64,000 nucleotides of DNA, taken from positions 124,001-188,000 of the forward strand of contig NZ_PYGK01000005.1 of assembly GCF_003014595.1 (NCBI RefSeq), read 5' to 3'. The stretch is from Chitinophaga ginsengisoli. GTDB taxonomy: Bacteria; Bacteroidota; Bacteroidia; Chitinophagales; Chitinophagaceae. Position numbers and translations under genes: made by a program. The notes beneath the pieces were generated by a model. It was not told where the DNA came from and did no database searches. It worked only from the letters and a program-made list of their open reading frames with translations. Shown one piece after another: positions 19,015 to 27,233 of this stretch (positions are counted from its first letter, which is position 1; every line of letters starts with the position of its first letter).

Positions 19015-19047
19015 GAAAGGCTGTTCGTCATCGACGAGCAGCCTTTC
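19015..19047 (+). terminator. Strong hairpin after the immunity gene
   Basis: A nine-base-pair outer stem (GAAAGGCTG with CAGCCTTTC) and a further five-base-pair inner stem (TCGTC with GACGA) around a three-base loop. The following tail has only short T runs. It closes the toxin-immunity transcript. Confidence 0.65.
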
Positions 19048-19132
19048 TCATCTTTACACACTGATTTTCATAAATATCCGTTAATGTTATAAAAAATATT
19101 ATTAATATTATCCCCTATATCAGATTAAACAG

Positions 19133-19588
19133 ATGGCAAAATATCTGGACTTTTTACAACAATATGCGAAACACCTGGGTGATCCTCAGGGAGTTAATGA
19201 GGGCGAGGTCAAAGCGATCGAACAGCAGTATAATGTGAAACTACCTTTAGCCTACGTAGAGTTTATCTCCATTTTCGGTAAAAAAAAGGGACGTATCCTC
19301 AGAAATTATTCCAGCGAAGTATCCTACCTGGCGCAAAACAGGAAAGATGCTGTGAAGGCATTAGAAGATATGGGCAACGGTTCTTTCGTGATCAAAGACA
19401 GCCATTTCTTCTTTGGTCAGTGGCAGGGGCTTTCTTCTTATTTTTTTGACTGTGAGCAGCAGGAAGATGATCCCACGGTATATGTCCTGGATGCAGGTAA
19501 GGCAGAGGTTTTCAAGCCTTCATTTTCACAACTGATCAGAGAAGAACTGACTAAAGTATTAAAGTTTGATGGGGTTATCAAAAAATAG
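19133..19588 (+). CDS. SUKH (SMI1/KNR4) family immunity-type protein
   Basis: A 151-residue protein whose N-terminal half has the SUKH signature: a helix leading to EVKAIEQQYNVKLPLAYVEF, then a C-terminal region with a WQGLSSYFF strand and a charged end. SUKH proteins are widespread immunity proteins against nuclease and deaminase toxins of polymorphic-toxin and contact-dependent systems. It lies 139 bases after the first immunity candidate, behind a hairpin, with an AT-rich stretch upstream that probably carries its own promoter. It may protect against the adjacent toxin or against a related toxin from other strains. No toxin follows it, so it may be a stand-alone immunity gene. Confidence 0.8.
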   Translation: MAKYLDFLQQYAKHLGDPQGVNEGEVKAIEQQYNVKLPLAYVEFISIFGKKKGRILRNYSSEVSYLAQNRKDAVKALEDMGNGSFVIKDSHFFFGQWQGLSSYFFDCEQQEDDPTVYVLDAGKAEVFKPSFSQLIREELTKVLKFDGVIKK

Positions 19589-19596
19589 GATTCTCC

Positions 19597-19917
19597 TTAA
19601 TGCACTTTACTTACATCTGACAGGCGTACCATTTCAGGCACCAGGCAGATGGCCAGGCAAAGCACTGCCGGAGGCGTATCTGTAGCATGCATGTTGAATG
19701 CAATGGTATCACCCAGACTGATCTCAGCCGGTAATACGGTTGTAATGGTACTGTCTGTCCCCAAAATGTTAACCTTGTAAAGTCTGCCCCCTTCCTGAGA
19801 TGAACAGCAATTGTCCGCCGCTGCTACAAGCCCCTTAAAAGATCTGTCATGTTCCTTTGAGCAGCATAAACCCGATAGAATAGAGATAAGGCATGAATAA
19901 ATAAAGATCTGTTTCAT
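19597..19917 (-). CDS. Small exported Cys-containing protein
   Basis: A 106-residue protein with a hydrophobic N-terminus and a Cys-Cys pair near residues 18-19 (SGLCCSKE). It could be a lipoprotein, although the residues before the Cys are not a canonical lipobox. Further Cys residues occur in the mature part, including a second CC. No family is recognised. It is transcribed away from endonuclease V and ends eight bases from the SUKH gene, converging on it. Confidence 0.5.
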   Translation of the reverse strand: MKQIFIYSCLISILSGLCCSKEHDRSFKGLVAAADNCCSSQEGGRLYKVNILGTDSTITTVLPAEISLGDTIAFNMHATDTPPAVLCLAICLVPEMVRLSDVSKVH

Positions 19918-20057
19918 TACAAATAATCTGGTTGATAACGCGGTATAGAAAAACGTATAACGGGGCGCAAGAGCGAAAAGTTACAGACTACTACTGCGTT
20001 TTGCAGGATTAATATGATGTTTTACATATATTTAACTTTCAGGCAGCAACATACAAC

Positions 20058-20735
20058 ATGATACATCCGAATCTGACAGAACAGGAAGCAATCGACATTC
20101 AGCAACAGTTGAGAGGGCAGGTTATCCAGTCGGACTACCTGCCCGCTGAGATAAAGCTGATCGCGGGAGTAGACGTGGAATACGATAAGAACAGCGAGGC
20201 CATCGCAGGTGCTTTCGTATTGCTGGATTATCACACACTGGAAGTCGTGGAAGTAGCCACACATTGTATGGAGGTATCGTTCCCTTACATTCCCGGCCTG
20301 TTCTCATTCCGTGAAATGCCGGTACTGCTGGAAGCATGGAAGAAGCTGCAACAGCTCCCTGATGTGGTCATCTGTGATGGACAGGGGAGGGCGCATCCGC
20401 GTCGCTTTGGCCTAGCATGTCACATGGGAGTTCTACTGGATAAACCTACGTTGGGATGTGGCAAGACAAGATTATTCGGGAACTATGAACAACCTGCTCC
20501 TGAACGTGGTGCCGTCAGTCCATTGCTGGCGGAGGACGATGGCGAGCATATCGGGAATGCATTGCGGACGCAAGCAGGTATTAACCCTGTATTTGTGTCT
20601 GTAGGACACAAGATCTCGCTGGATACAGCTACCCGCCTGGTGCTGAAAATGTGTACGGAATTCCGTCTGCCGGAAACGACCCGTAAGGCTGATCATTATG
20701 GGAGGGAAGCCTTCCTGGCATATAAGAGCAGATAA
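20058..20735 (+). CDS. nfi: Endonuclease V (deoxyinosine 3' endonuclease)
   Basis: A 225-residue protein, the usual length for the family. It cleaves DNA, and in some organisms RNA, one base 3' of inosine, starting repair of deaminated adenine. Visible motifs are the metal-binding Asp in GVDVEYD, the wedge PYIPGLFSFRE with its conserved Glu, the CDGQGRAHPRRFGLA block with the second Asp, and SVGHKISL near the C-terminus. A TATATTTA element at 20027-20034 with TTG at 20001 may be a weak promoter. The repair of deaminated bases next to a deaminase toxin locus is intriguing but can be coincidence. Confidence 0.95.
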   Translation: MIHPNLTEQEAIDIQQQLRGQVIQSDYLPAEIKLIAGVDVEYDKNSEAIAGAFVLLDYHTLEVVEVATHCMEVSFPYIPGLFSFREMPVLLEAWKKLQQLPDVVICDGQGRAHPRRFGLACHMGVLLDKPTLGCGKTRLFGNYEQPAPERGAVSPLLAEDDGEHIGNALRTQAGINPVFVSVGHKISLDTATRLVLKMCTEFRLPETTRKADHYGREAFLAYKSR

Positions 20736-20844
20736 CCAGGATCTGTATACACTATTTTCCAGATACAGTTAGTGCAACATAGCAATTATTCCATTATCTT
20801 ACCAGCAAGGCAAAGAATCAACCGAAATCAAATTGTTCACGTAA

Positions 20845-21921
20845 ATGAAACAGAGACTCCTGTCGCTCGACTTTTTCAGGGGCTTGACCGTGGCTGCTAT
20901 GATCCTGGTCAATAATCCCGGAAGCTGGTCATACATTTATCCCCCGCTGGAACATTCAAAATGGAATGGCTGCACACCTACCGACCTGGTATTTCCCTTC
21001 TTCCTGTTTATGGTAGGCGTATCCGTCACTTTTGCGCTGAGCAGCCGTAAGGCAGATACCGGCGGACATGGAAAACTGATGCTGCATATCTTCCGGCGGG
21101 CAGCGATCATTTTTGCTATCGGACTGGCTTTTCGGCTGATACCCTCTTTTGATTTCTATAATCTGAGGATTTTAGGCGTATTACAGCGCATTGCGATCGT
21201 TTTTCTGATCATCTCCATACTCTATATCAAAACGGGTCCTACAGCCCGTATATGGCTTTGTTTTTCGTTTCTGGTGATATACTGGTTGCTGATGACATTA
21301 GTGCCTGTACCTGGTATTGGTCCGGCGAACCTGGAGCCCGGCACTAACCTGGCGGCATGGCTGGACCGTACGGTGATGGGAGAGCAGCATCTCTGGAAGC
21401 AGGCCCGCACCTGGGACCCTGAAGGTATTTTAAGTACCCTGCCGGCCATTTCAACGGGGCTGCTGGGGATTATGACGGGCGACTGGCTACGTCGTAAGGA
21501 TAAGGAAGATGCAGTGAAAGTATCCTGGCTGTTTGTGGCTGGTTTTCTGTCTGTGCTCGCAGGCCTGGTATGGGATGGATTTTTCCCGATCAACAAATCC
21601 CTGTGGACAAGTTCTTTTGTGCTTTATACCGGCGGACTGGCCGCCATGGGGCTGGCATTATCCTACTGGCTGATCGATGTGCAGCGATATCAACGTTTCA
21701 CGCCGCCTTTTGTAGCTTTTGGCAGGAATGCTATTACAGCCTATGTATTGTCGGGCGCTATTCCCATGATCTTTAAAGGGATGTCTGGTGGTATGTTCAG
21801 GGGCTATTCCGGATTCTTTTCTCCGCTCAATGCATCCCTGGCCGCAGCCATTACACTGGTGTTATTAATGTTCATTCCGGTATGGATCATGTATAAAAGG
21901 AATATCATCGTAAAAATCTGA
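20845..21921 (+). CDS. HGSNAT-like multi-pass membrane acyltransferase (DUF5009/DUF1624 type)
   Basis: A 358-residue membrane protein with about ten hydrophobic segments. It starts with the family signature: RLLSLDFFRGLTVAAMILVN, then NGCTPTDLVFPFFLFMVGVS, with an Arg/His-containing loop between membrane segments. The family includes the human lysosomal enzyme that transfers an acetyl group from cytoplasmic acetyl-CoA to a terminal glucosamine on the other side of the membrane. Bacterial members are mostly uncharacterised. It ends 76 bases before the sigma factor gene of the next locus, which may degrade an amino acid or amino-sugar acid, so a functional link is possible but unproven. Confidence 0.82.
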   Translation: MKQRLLSLDFFRGLTVAAMILVNNPGSWSYIYPPLEHSKWNGCTPTDLVFPFFLFMVGVSVTFALSSRKADTGGHGKLMLHIFRRAAIIFAIGLAFRLIPSFDFYNLRILGVLQRIAIVFLIISILYIKTGPTARIWLCFSFLVIYWLLMTLVPVPGIGPANLEPGTNLAAWLDRTVMGEQHLWKQARTWDPEGILSTLPAISTGLLGIMTGDWLRRKDKEDAVKVSWLFVAGFLSVLAGLVWDGFFPINKSLWTSSFVLYTGGLAAMGLALSYWLIDVQRYQRFTPPFVAFGRNAITAYVLSGAIPMIFKGMSGGMFRGYSGFFSPLNASLAAAITLVLLMFIPVWIMYKRNIIVKI

Positions 21922-21997
21922 TGTGGAACGAAAATGTTACCACTGGCCGGTATTTTTTTTGTATTATTAGGCAATCGTCTTCCTAAACTTACTGCCA

Positions 21998-22612
21998 ATG
22001 CAATCGGAGAGCCACGTGTTATGGTGGAATGCGTTTAAACAGGGGGATTGGGACGCCTTTACTGCGCTTTACGGCGAATTTTATGAACTGTTGAACAATT
22101 ATGGCCGCAAGTTTACGCAGGATGCGGACCTGATCCAGGATGTAGTACATGATCTTTTTGTAAGATTATGGACTACCCGCACACGGCTGGGGGATCCCGC
22201 CTCTGTGAAAAACTATCTGTACAAAGCACTACGCTCCGCGCTGTTCCGTAAAATACAGTCCCTTTCCAAATTTGTAGAACTGGATAATGCTTCCGGAGGA
22301 TTTACGGTGAATTTCATTCCCGATGCTTCCTTCCGCCAGGAAGAACAGGAACTCAGAAGCCAGGTGATCGCCCTGGTCAATACATTGCCTGCCCGTCAGC
22401 AGGAGATTATCTTCCTTCGTTTTTATGAAGGAATGTCCTATGAAGAGATCGCCGTCATGATGGACATCAATATGAGCTCAACCTATAAGTTATTATATAA
22501 AGCCCTCGACAACCTGCAAAAGGTATCAGATAAGCGTTTCCTGACCATTTTAAGTGTACTCTTTTTCCTCTCTAAAAGTTTTTCAAAAAAAATGTTGATT
22601 CCGGAGGGATAA
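21998..22612 (+). CDS. ECF sigma factor (sigma-70 family)
   Basis: A 204-residue ECF sigma factor. Region 2 (QDADLIQDVVHDLFVRLW, then the KNYLYKALRSALFRKIQ segment) binds the -10-type element, and region 4 (LPARQQEIIFLRFYEGMSYE, IAVMMDINMSSTYKLLYKAL) is the helix-turn-helix for the -35-type element. The extreme C-terminus is hydrophobic (LTILSVLFFLSKSF). The FecR gene follows after 45 bases and a SusC/SusD pair next, so this is the usual outer-membrane signalling arrangement: the receptor senses substrate, FecR relays it, and the sigma factor activates the locus. Confidence 0.93.
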   Translation: MQSESHVLWWNAFKQGDWDAFTALYGEFYELLNNYGRKFTQDADLIQDVVHDLFVRLWTTRTRLGDPASVKNYLYKALRSALFRKIQSLSKFVELDNASGGFTVNFIPDASFRQEEQELRSQVIALVNTLPARQQEIIFLRFYEGMSYEEIAVMMDINMSSTYKLLYKALDNLQKVSDKRFLTILSVLFFLSKSFSKKMLIPEG

Positions 22613-22657
22613 TTTTTACCATGTCATGTCTAATAGTAGTAAATCGGGAATATCGTG

Positions 22658-23710
22658 ATGAACAATGAGAAATATGCAACATACAGACTGGAAGACTTCC
22701 TGGACGATGACGCCTTTATTAAGTGGGTGTCAGGTAAAGAGCAGGATACCCATGTAGCACAGTTCTGGAGCGAATTCCCTTCACAGTACCCATCTGCTGC
22801 TGTCAACTATGAGTTTGCTGTCAGTGTGATCCGTACTTACCGTTCGCAGGAAGTGTGGGAAAACAGGGATAATAAGGCACATGTCCTGGAAAGGATCACC
22901 GCTACCATAGAGGCTAATAACAACCGCCGTCCTGCGCTGATCCGCCGCATGAGCACCTGGGTAAGGGCTGCAGCTGTTGTCCTGATCGCTACTGTAGGTG
23001 GTTACCTGGTCTACAACAAACTGGGCAAACCTTCACGGGAAACAATCGCAACAGGCTATGGTGAAAAAAGAACCATCACGCTGCCCGACCATTCTGTGGT
23101 GACACTGAATGCCTCCTCTTCCATCGCTTTCAGTGAACGATGGGATACGACTTCCGCAAGGGAAGTGTGGGTAGACGGTGAAGCCTTCTTTGATGTGAAA
23201 CACCTGAACAGTGATACAACCAATATCAGGCCAGGACAACGTTTCCTGGTACATAGCAATGGACTGACAATAGAAGTACTGGGAACATCCTTTAATGTGA
23301 GAAGCCGCCACGGAAAAACCAAAGTAGGGCTGGTAACAGGAAAGATCCAGGTAGGATTCACCGGCGCTGCTGCACCAAAAGCCATGGTGATGTTGCCGGG
23401 CGACTATATCGAATATGCAGACAATCATTTATTACTAACTAAAAAGATAAACAAACCAGAATCAATTAAACGTTGGACACAGGTACCACTGACGTTTACT
23501 GATGCTACATTAAGTGAGATAATAGAAACACTGCAGGACAATTATGGTTACACTGTAAAAGTCAGTGAACAATCAATCAAAAAGCTAAAGATCGAAGGAG
23601 ATATCAACGTAGCTAACGTAGAGGAACTATTGACTGTAATTACCACAACGCTGAATGTCAAAATAGAGCAACCTTCAGAGAAGGCGCTTGTCATCACTTC
23701 AGGAAAATAA
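22658..23710 (+). CDS. FecR-type anti-sigma factor / signal relay
   Basis: A 350-residue protein from the ATG at 22658; a GTG three bases upstream is an alternative. The N-terminal ~100 residues are cytoplasmic and should bind the adjacent sigma factor. One membrane segment lies near 100-120 (AAAVVLIATVGGYLVY). The periplasmic part has the FecR core (residues ~130-240: GYGEKRTITLPDHSVVTLNA, VWVDGEAFFDVKH, VLGTSFNVRS) and the C-terminal DUF4974 domain, which contacts the STN domain of the receptor. It sits between the sigma gene and susC. Confidence 0.93.
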   Translation: MNNEKYATYRLEDFLDDDAFIKWVSGKEQDTHVAQFWSEFPSQYPSAAVNYEFAVSVIRTYRSQEVWENRDNKAHVLERITATIEANNNRRPALIRRMSTWVRAAAVVLIATVGGYLVYNKLGKPSRETIATGYGEKRTITLPDHSVVTLNASSSIAFSERWDTTSAREVWVDGEAFFDVKHLNSDTTNIRPGQRFLVHSNGLTIEVLGTSFNVRSRHGKTKVGLVTGKIQVGFTGAAAPKAMVMLPGDYIEYADNHLLLTKKINKPESIKRWTQVPLTFTDATLSEIIETLQDNYGYTVKVSEQSIKKLKIEGDINVANVEELLTVITTTLNVKIEQPSEKALVITSGK

Positions 23711-23712
23711 CA

Positions 23713-23749
23713 GCGGGAAAAACACGCGCGTAAACGCCGCGGGAAAAAC
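23713..23749 (+). repeat. 11-base direct repeat upstream of susC
   Basis: GCGGGAAAAAC occurs at 23713-23723 and again at 23739-23749, centre to centre 26 bases, in the 60-base gap between fecR and susC. It could be a regulator binding site or a chance repeat. Confidence 0.3.
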
Positions 23750-23770
23750 TAGGACACGTAAAAAAAAATT

Positions 23771-26700
23771 ATGAACATTTTGAACCAAAATCTCGTTTTG
23801 GGGCTGCTCTCTTGTGCCCTGCTGCCAGGTATTGCCCTATCTGCCGGTGCACAGTCGCCCACGATGTATGCCATGAGGCAGTCAGATAAGATCCCTGTAA
23901 AACATGTATCAGCAACAGTGTCCCTGAAAGAAGCTTTAATAAAGCTGAAGAAATTCCAGAATATTCGCATTGCCTACAAAGAGGGACTATTAGATGGGAA
24001 AGTTGTATCTGCTGATGTTATCGAAAAAGCAGAACGCCTGGACGCAGACGATGCACTGAAGCTGCTGCTGTCAGATTTTTCATTAGCCTACATGCGTATT
24101 AACAAAACACAGTATTCCATATATGTGCCAACAGTGGCGACCGTGCTGAATGTAAACAACCTGATGGCCGATAAGCTGAAAGGTAAGGTAACAGGTCCTG
24201 ATGGTGCACCCATTCCCGGTGCCAGCATTGCGCTCAAGGGAAACACAGCGGTTGCTACAATGGCTGCTGCTGATGGTAGCTTCGAATTGAACCTGAAAGG
24301 TGCCACTCCTCCCTTCGTACTGATCGTAAGCTCCATGGGCTTCACCAAACAGGAAGTGAATGTAACAGATGCAGGTGCTCCTTTGGCCATCAGCCTTTCT
24401 GAAGCCAATGAATCACTGTCTGAAGTAGTAGTAACAGCCCTCGGTATCAGGAAAGAGAAAAAGGCGCTGGTATATGCCGTAACAGAAGTAAAAGGTAGTG
24501 AGTTCACACAGGCACGTGAGGTGAACATCGCCAATGCACTGAGCGGAAAGATCGCGGGTGTGAATGCCACCAGTCTGGCCAGTGGTCCTGGTGGTTCCAG
24601 CCGTGTGATCATCCGTGGTAACAGTTCACTGGGTAGTGAGAACCAGCCTTTATATGTGGTGAATGGTATGCCGATAGACAATACCACACCAGGTGGTGCA
24701 CCTACTACCGGTGGTGGTGGACAGAACGTGGACAGAGGTGATGGTATCGGTGGTATCAACCCTGATGACATCGAAACTATCAGCGTATTGAAAGGTGGCT
24801 CTGCTGCTGCATTGTACGGTTCCCGTGCTGCAAATGGTGTGATCCTCATCACCACCAAAAAAGGTCGTGCCCGCAAAGGTATTGGTGTAGACTACAATAC
24901 GACCATGACGCTGGAAACACCATCCGTACATCCTGACTGGCAATATGAATATGGTCAGGGTGATAAAGGACTGAAGCCAACTTCACAGGCAGAAGCTATT
25001 ACCTATGGCCGCCGTTCATGGGGTACTAAAATGGATGGTACGCAGTACATCGCCTTCGATGGTAAAATGCATACCTATTCTCCTCAGAAAGACAATATCA
25101 AAAACTTCTACCGTACAGGATCTACCTATACCAATACTGTAGCATTCAACGGTGGTAGCGAAAACATAAATTTCCGCTTCTCGCTCTCTAATACCAACAG
25201 TAAAAGCATCGTTCCCAACTCCAAGTTCGACAAGAAGATTGCGAACCTGAACCTGAATGCTTTCCTGGGTAAAAATCTGAGCATAGAAGCTGTAGCGCAA
25301 TATAATGTTGAGAATGCGACCAACCGCTCCAGTTCCGGGGATGCCACCGGTAACCCGAACTGGGGCGTTTATATGATCGCCAACACAGTAGATATCCGCG
25401 CGCTTGATCCTGGTTATGATGCCGCAGGCCGTGAGATCCAGTGGAATGAAACTGCGTATGCATCGAATCCTTATTTCGTTGTCAACAGGTTTAAGAATAA
25501 TGATACCAAGAACCGTTTTATCGGTCAGGCAAGTGTGAAGTATGATCTGCTGAAGAACCTGTACGTAAAAGGGACTGTGAGCCGTGACTTCTTTAACTAC
25601 AACTATGTAGGTATCATCCCAACCGGTACAGTATATACAACCGGTGCCGCAGGTGAGTACAGTGAACTGAGAAATGCAGTGGCAGAGACCAACTCTATGG
25701 TGACTGCTAACTACAACACCAAGATTGCCGGTACGATCGGTGTGAATGCGCTGGCAGGTGTGAATGCCCGTCGCTTCAATTCCAACCAGACAGCTATCAC
25801 CGGTACACAGTTTATTATTCCTTTCTTCTATAGCTCTACCAACCTGACTACTTCCACTACTACGCCAACCAGGAACAAAGTTGCTACCAACTCAATATTC
25901 GGTTCCGTAGACCTGGATTATAAATCTATCATCTTCCTGAACTTCACAGGCCGCCAGGACTGGTTCTCTACACTCAGTCCGAAGAGCAACAGCATCTTCT
26001 ATCCGTCTGTAGGTGGTAGTATCATGCTGTCAGATGCGTTCAAGCTGCCTAAGGTGATCAACTTCGCCAAACTGCGCAGCTCATGGGCACAGGTGGGCGG
26101 TGCTACGCCTGATCCTTACATCCTGAACCAGACTTACTCCATGGTACAGGGTGGTCACCTGGGTCGTCCGGTACAGCAGATCACACAGTCCAACGGTGTG
26201 AACCTGGTAACCAACTCCAACCTGAAACCGCTGACCTCTACTACCTATGAAGTAGGTGGTGAAGTGCAGTTCTTCAACAACAGGCTGGGTATTGACCTCA
26301 CTTACTATAAGAAACAGACTACTGACGATATCGTAAGTACAGCCGTATCTACTGCTTCCGGTTATAACAACGCCTTGCTGAACGTAGGTAAGCTGTCTAA
26401 CAAAGGGATTGAGTTACTGTTAACCGGTACACCTGTTAAATCAAAGAACTTCTCCTGGTCTGTGAGCTACAACATGGCGCATAATACCAGCAAGGTAGAG
26501 CAGCTGGCCGCAGGCCTTACCACGCTGCAGATGGCGACGAGCGTAGGTAGCTGGGCATTCATACACAATACAGTAGGACAGCCTTATGGCATTATCAAAG
26601 GATATACTACAGTGAAGAATGCGAAAGGACAAACGGTGTACAACAGCACAACTGGTTATGAGCAGAAGAGCGACCTGGTAGCCCTGGGTAATGGTGTACC

Positions 26701-27214
26701 ACCGTTGACCATGGGTCTGAGCAATACCTTCAGTTACAAACGCCTGTCGCTCGATATCCTGGTAGATGGCAAGTTTGGCAACAAAGTATTCTCCGGTACA
26801 GATGTATATGCTACCCGTTTCGGTCTGCACAAGAAAACACTGGCAGGCAGGGAAAATGGGCTGGAGCTGAATGGAGTTGACCAGAGTGGCAATGAATATC
26901 ACAATACGATCCCGGTAGCGAACCTGCGTCTCTACTATGACAATACCAAAAACTATACAGACCACTTCCTGTTTGATGGCAGCTTTGTAAAACTGCGTCA
27001 GGTGATCTTCAGTTATCAGGTGCCTGTACAGAAAATGAAATTCATACAGAGTGCGTCCATCTCTTTTGTGGCACGTAACCTGGCCATCCTGTATAAAAAG
27101 ACTGACAACTTCGATCCGGAGTCCAGCTACACAAATGGCAATGCACAAGGTTTTGAGGCATTCGGTATTCCACGCACAAGAAGCTTCGGTGCGAACCTGA
27201 TGGTGAAATTCTAA
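23771..27214 (+). CDS. SusC/RagA-type TonB-dependent outer-membrane receptor with STN domain
   Basis: A 1147-residue receptor. Order: signal peptide (~1-27), STN signalling domain (~45-115), carboxypeptidase-like regulatory domain (~137-210, GKVTGPDGAPIPGASIALKG), TonB box region with SEVVVTALG, plug (~225-345, ending NGVILITTKKG) and a 22-strand type barrel to a C-terminal Phe (MVKF). The STN domain marks it as a signal transducer that works with FecR and the ECF sigma factor upstream. It pairs with the SusD lipoprotein 19 bases downstream to import a ligand. The genes that follow suggest a small nitrogen-containing acid rather than a polysaccharide, as no glycoside hydrolase or polysaccharide lyase is present. 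Confidence 0.95.
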   Translation: MNILNQNLVLGLLSCALLPGIALSAGAQSPTMYAMRQSDKIPVKHVSATVSLKEALIKLKKFQNIRIAYKEGLLDGKVVSADVIEKAERLDADDALKLLLSDFSLAYMRINKTQYSIYVPTVATVLNVNNLMADKLKGKVTGPDGAPIPGASIALKGNTAVATMAAADGSFELNLKGATPPFVLIVSSMGFTKQEVNVTDAGAPLAISLSEANESLSEVVVTALGIRKEKKALVYAVTEVKGSEFTQAREVNIANALSGKIAGVNATSLASGPGGSSRVIIRGNSSLGSENQPLYVVNGMPIDNTTPGGAPTTGGGGQNVDRGDGIGGINPDDIETISVLKGGSAAALYGSRAANGVILITTKKGRARKGIGVDYNTTMTLETPSVHPDWQYEYGQGDKGLKPTSQAEAITYGRRSWGTKMDGTQYIAFDGKMHTYSPQKDNIKNFYRTGSTYTNTVAFNGGSENINFRFSLSNTNSKSIVPNSKFDKKIANLNLNAFLGKNLSIEAVAQYNVENATNRSSSGDATGNPNWGVYMIANTVDIRALDPGYDAAGREIQWNETAYASNPYFVVNRFKNNDTKNRFIGQASVKYDLLKNLYVKGTVSRDFFNYNYVGIIPTGTVYTTGAAGEYSELRNAVAETNSMVTANYNTKIAGTIGVNALAGVNARRFNSNQTAITGTQFIIPFFYSSTNLTTSTTTPTRNKVATNSIFGSVDLDYKSIIFLNFTGRQDWFSTLSPKSNSIFYPSVGGSIMLSDAFKLPKVINFAKLRSSWAQVGGATPDPYILNQTYSMVQGGHLGRPVQQITQSNGVNLVTNSNLKPLTSTTYEVGGEVQFFNNRLGIDLTYYKKQTTDDIVSTAVSTASGYNNALLNVGKLSNKGIELLLTGTPVKSKNFSWSVSYNMAHNTSKVEQLAAGLTTLQMATSVGSWAFIHNTVGQPYGIIKGYTTVKNAKGQTVYNSTTGYEQKSDLVALGNGVPPLTMGLSNTFSYKRLSLDILVDGKFGNKVFSGTDVYATRFGLHKKTLAGRENGLELNGVDQSGNEYHNTIPVANLRLYYDNTKNYTDHFLFDGSFVKLRQVIFSYQVPVQKMKFIQSASISFVARNLAILYKKTDNFDPESSYTNGNAQGFEAFGIPRTRSFGANLMVKF

Positions 27215-27233
27215 TCTATTAAAACTACTACGG

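Noticed and set aside
20058..20735. Endonuclease V as part of the deaminase-toxin immunity
   Set aside because: Tempting because it repairs deaminated bases, but it is a common housekeeping gene, is separated from the toxin locus by a convergent gene, and inosine is not the expected product of a cytidine-type deaminase.
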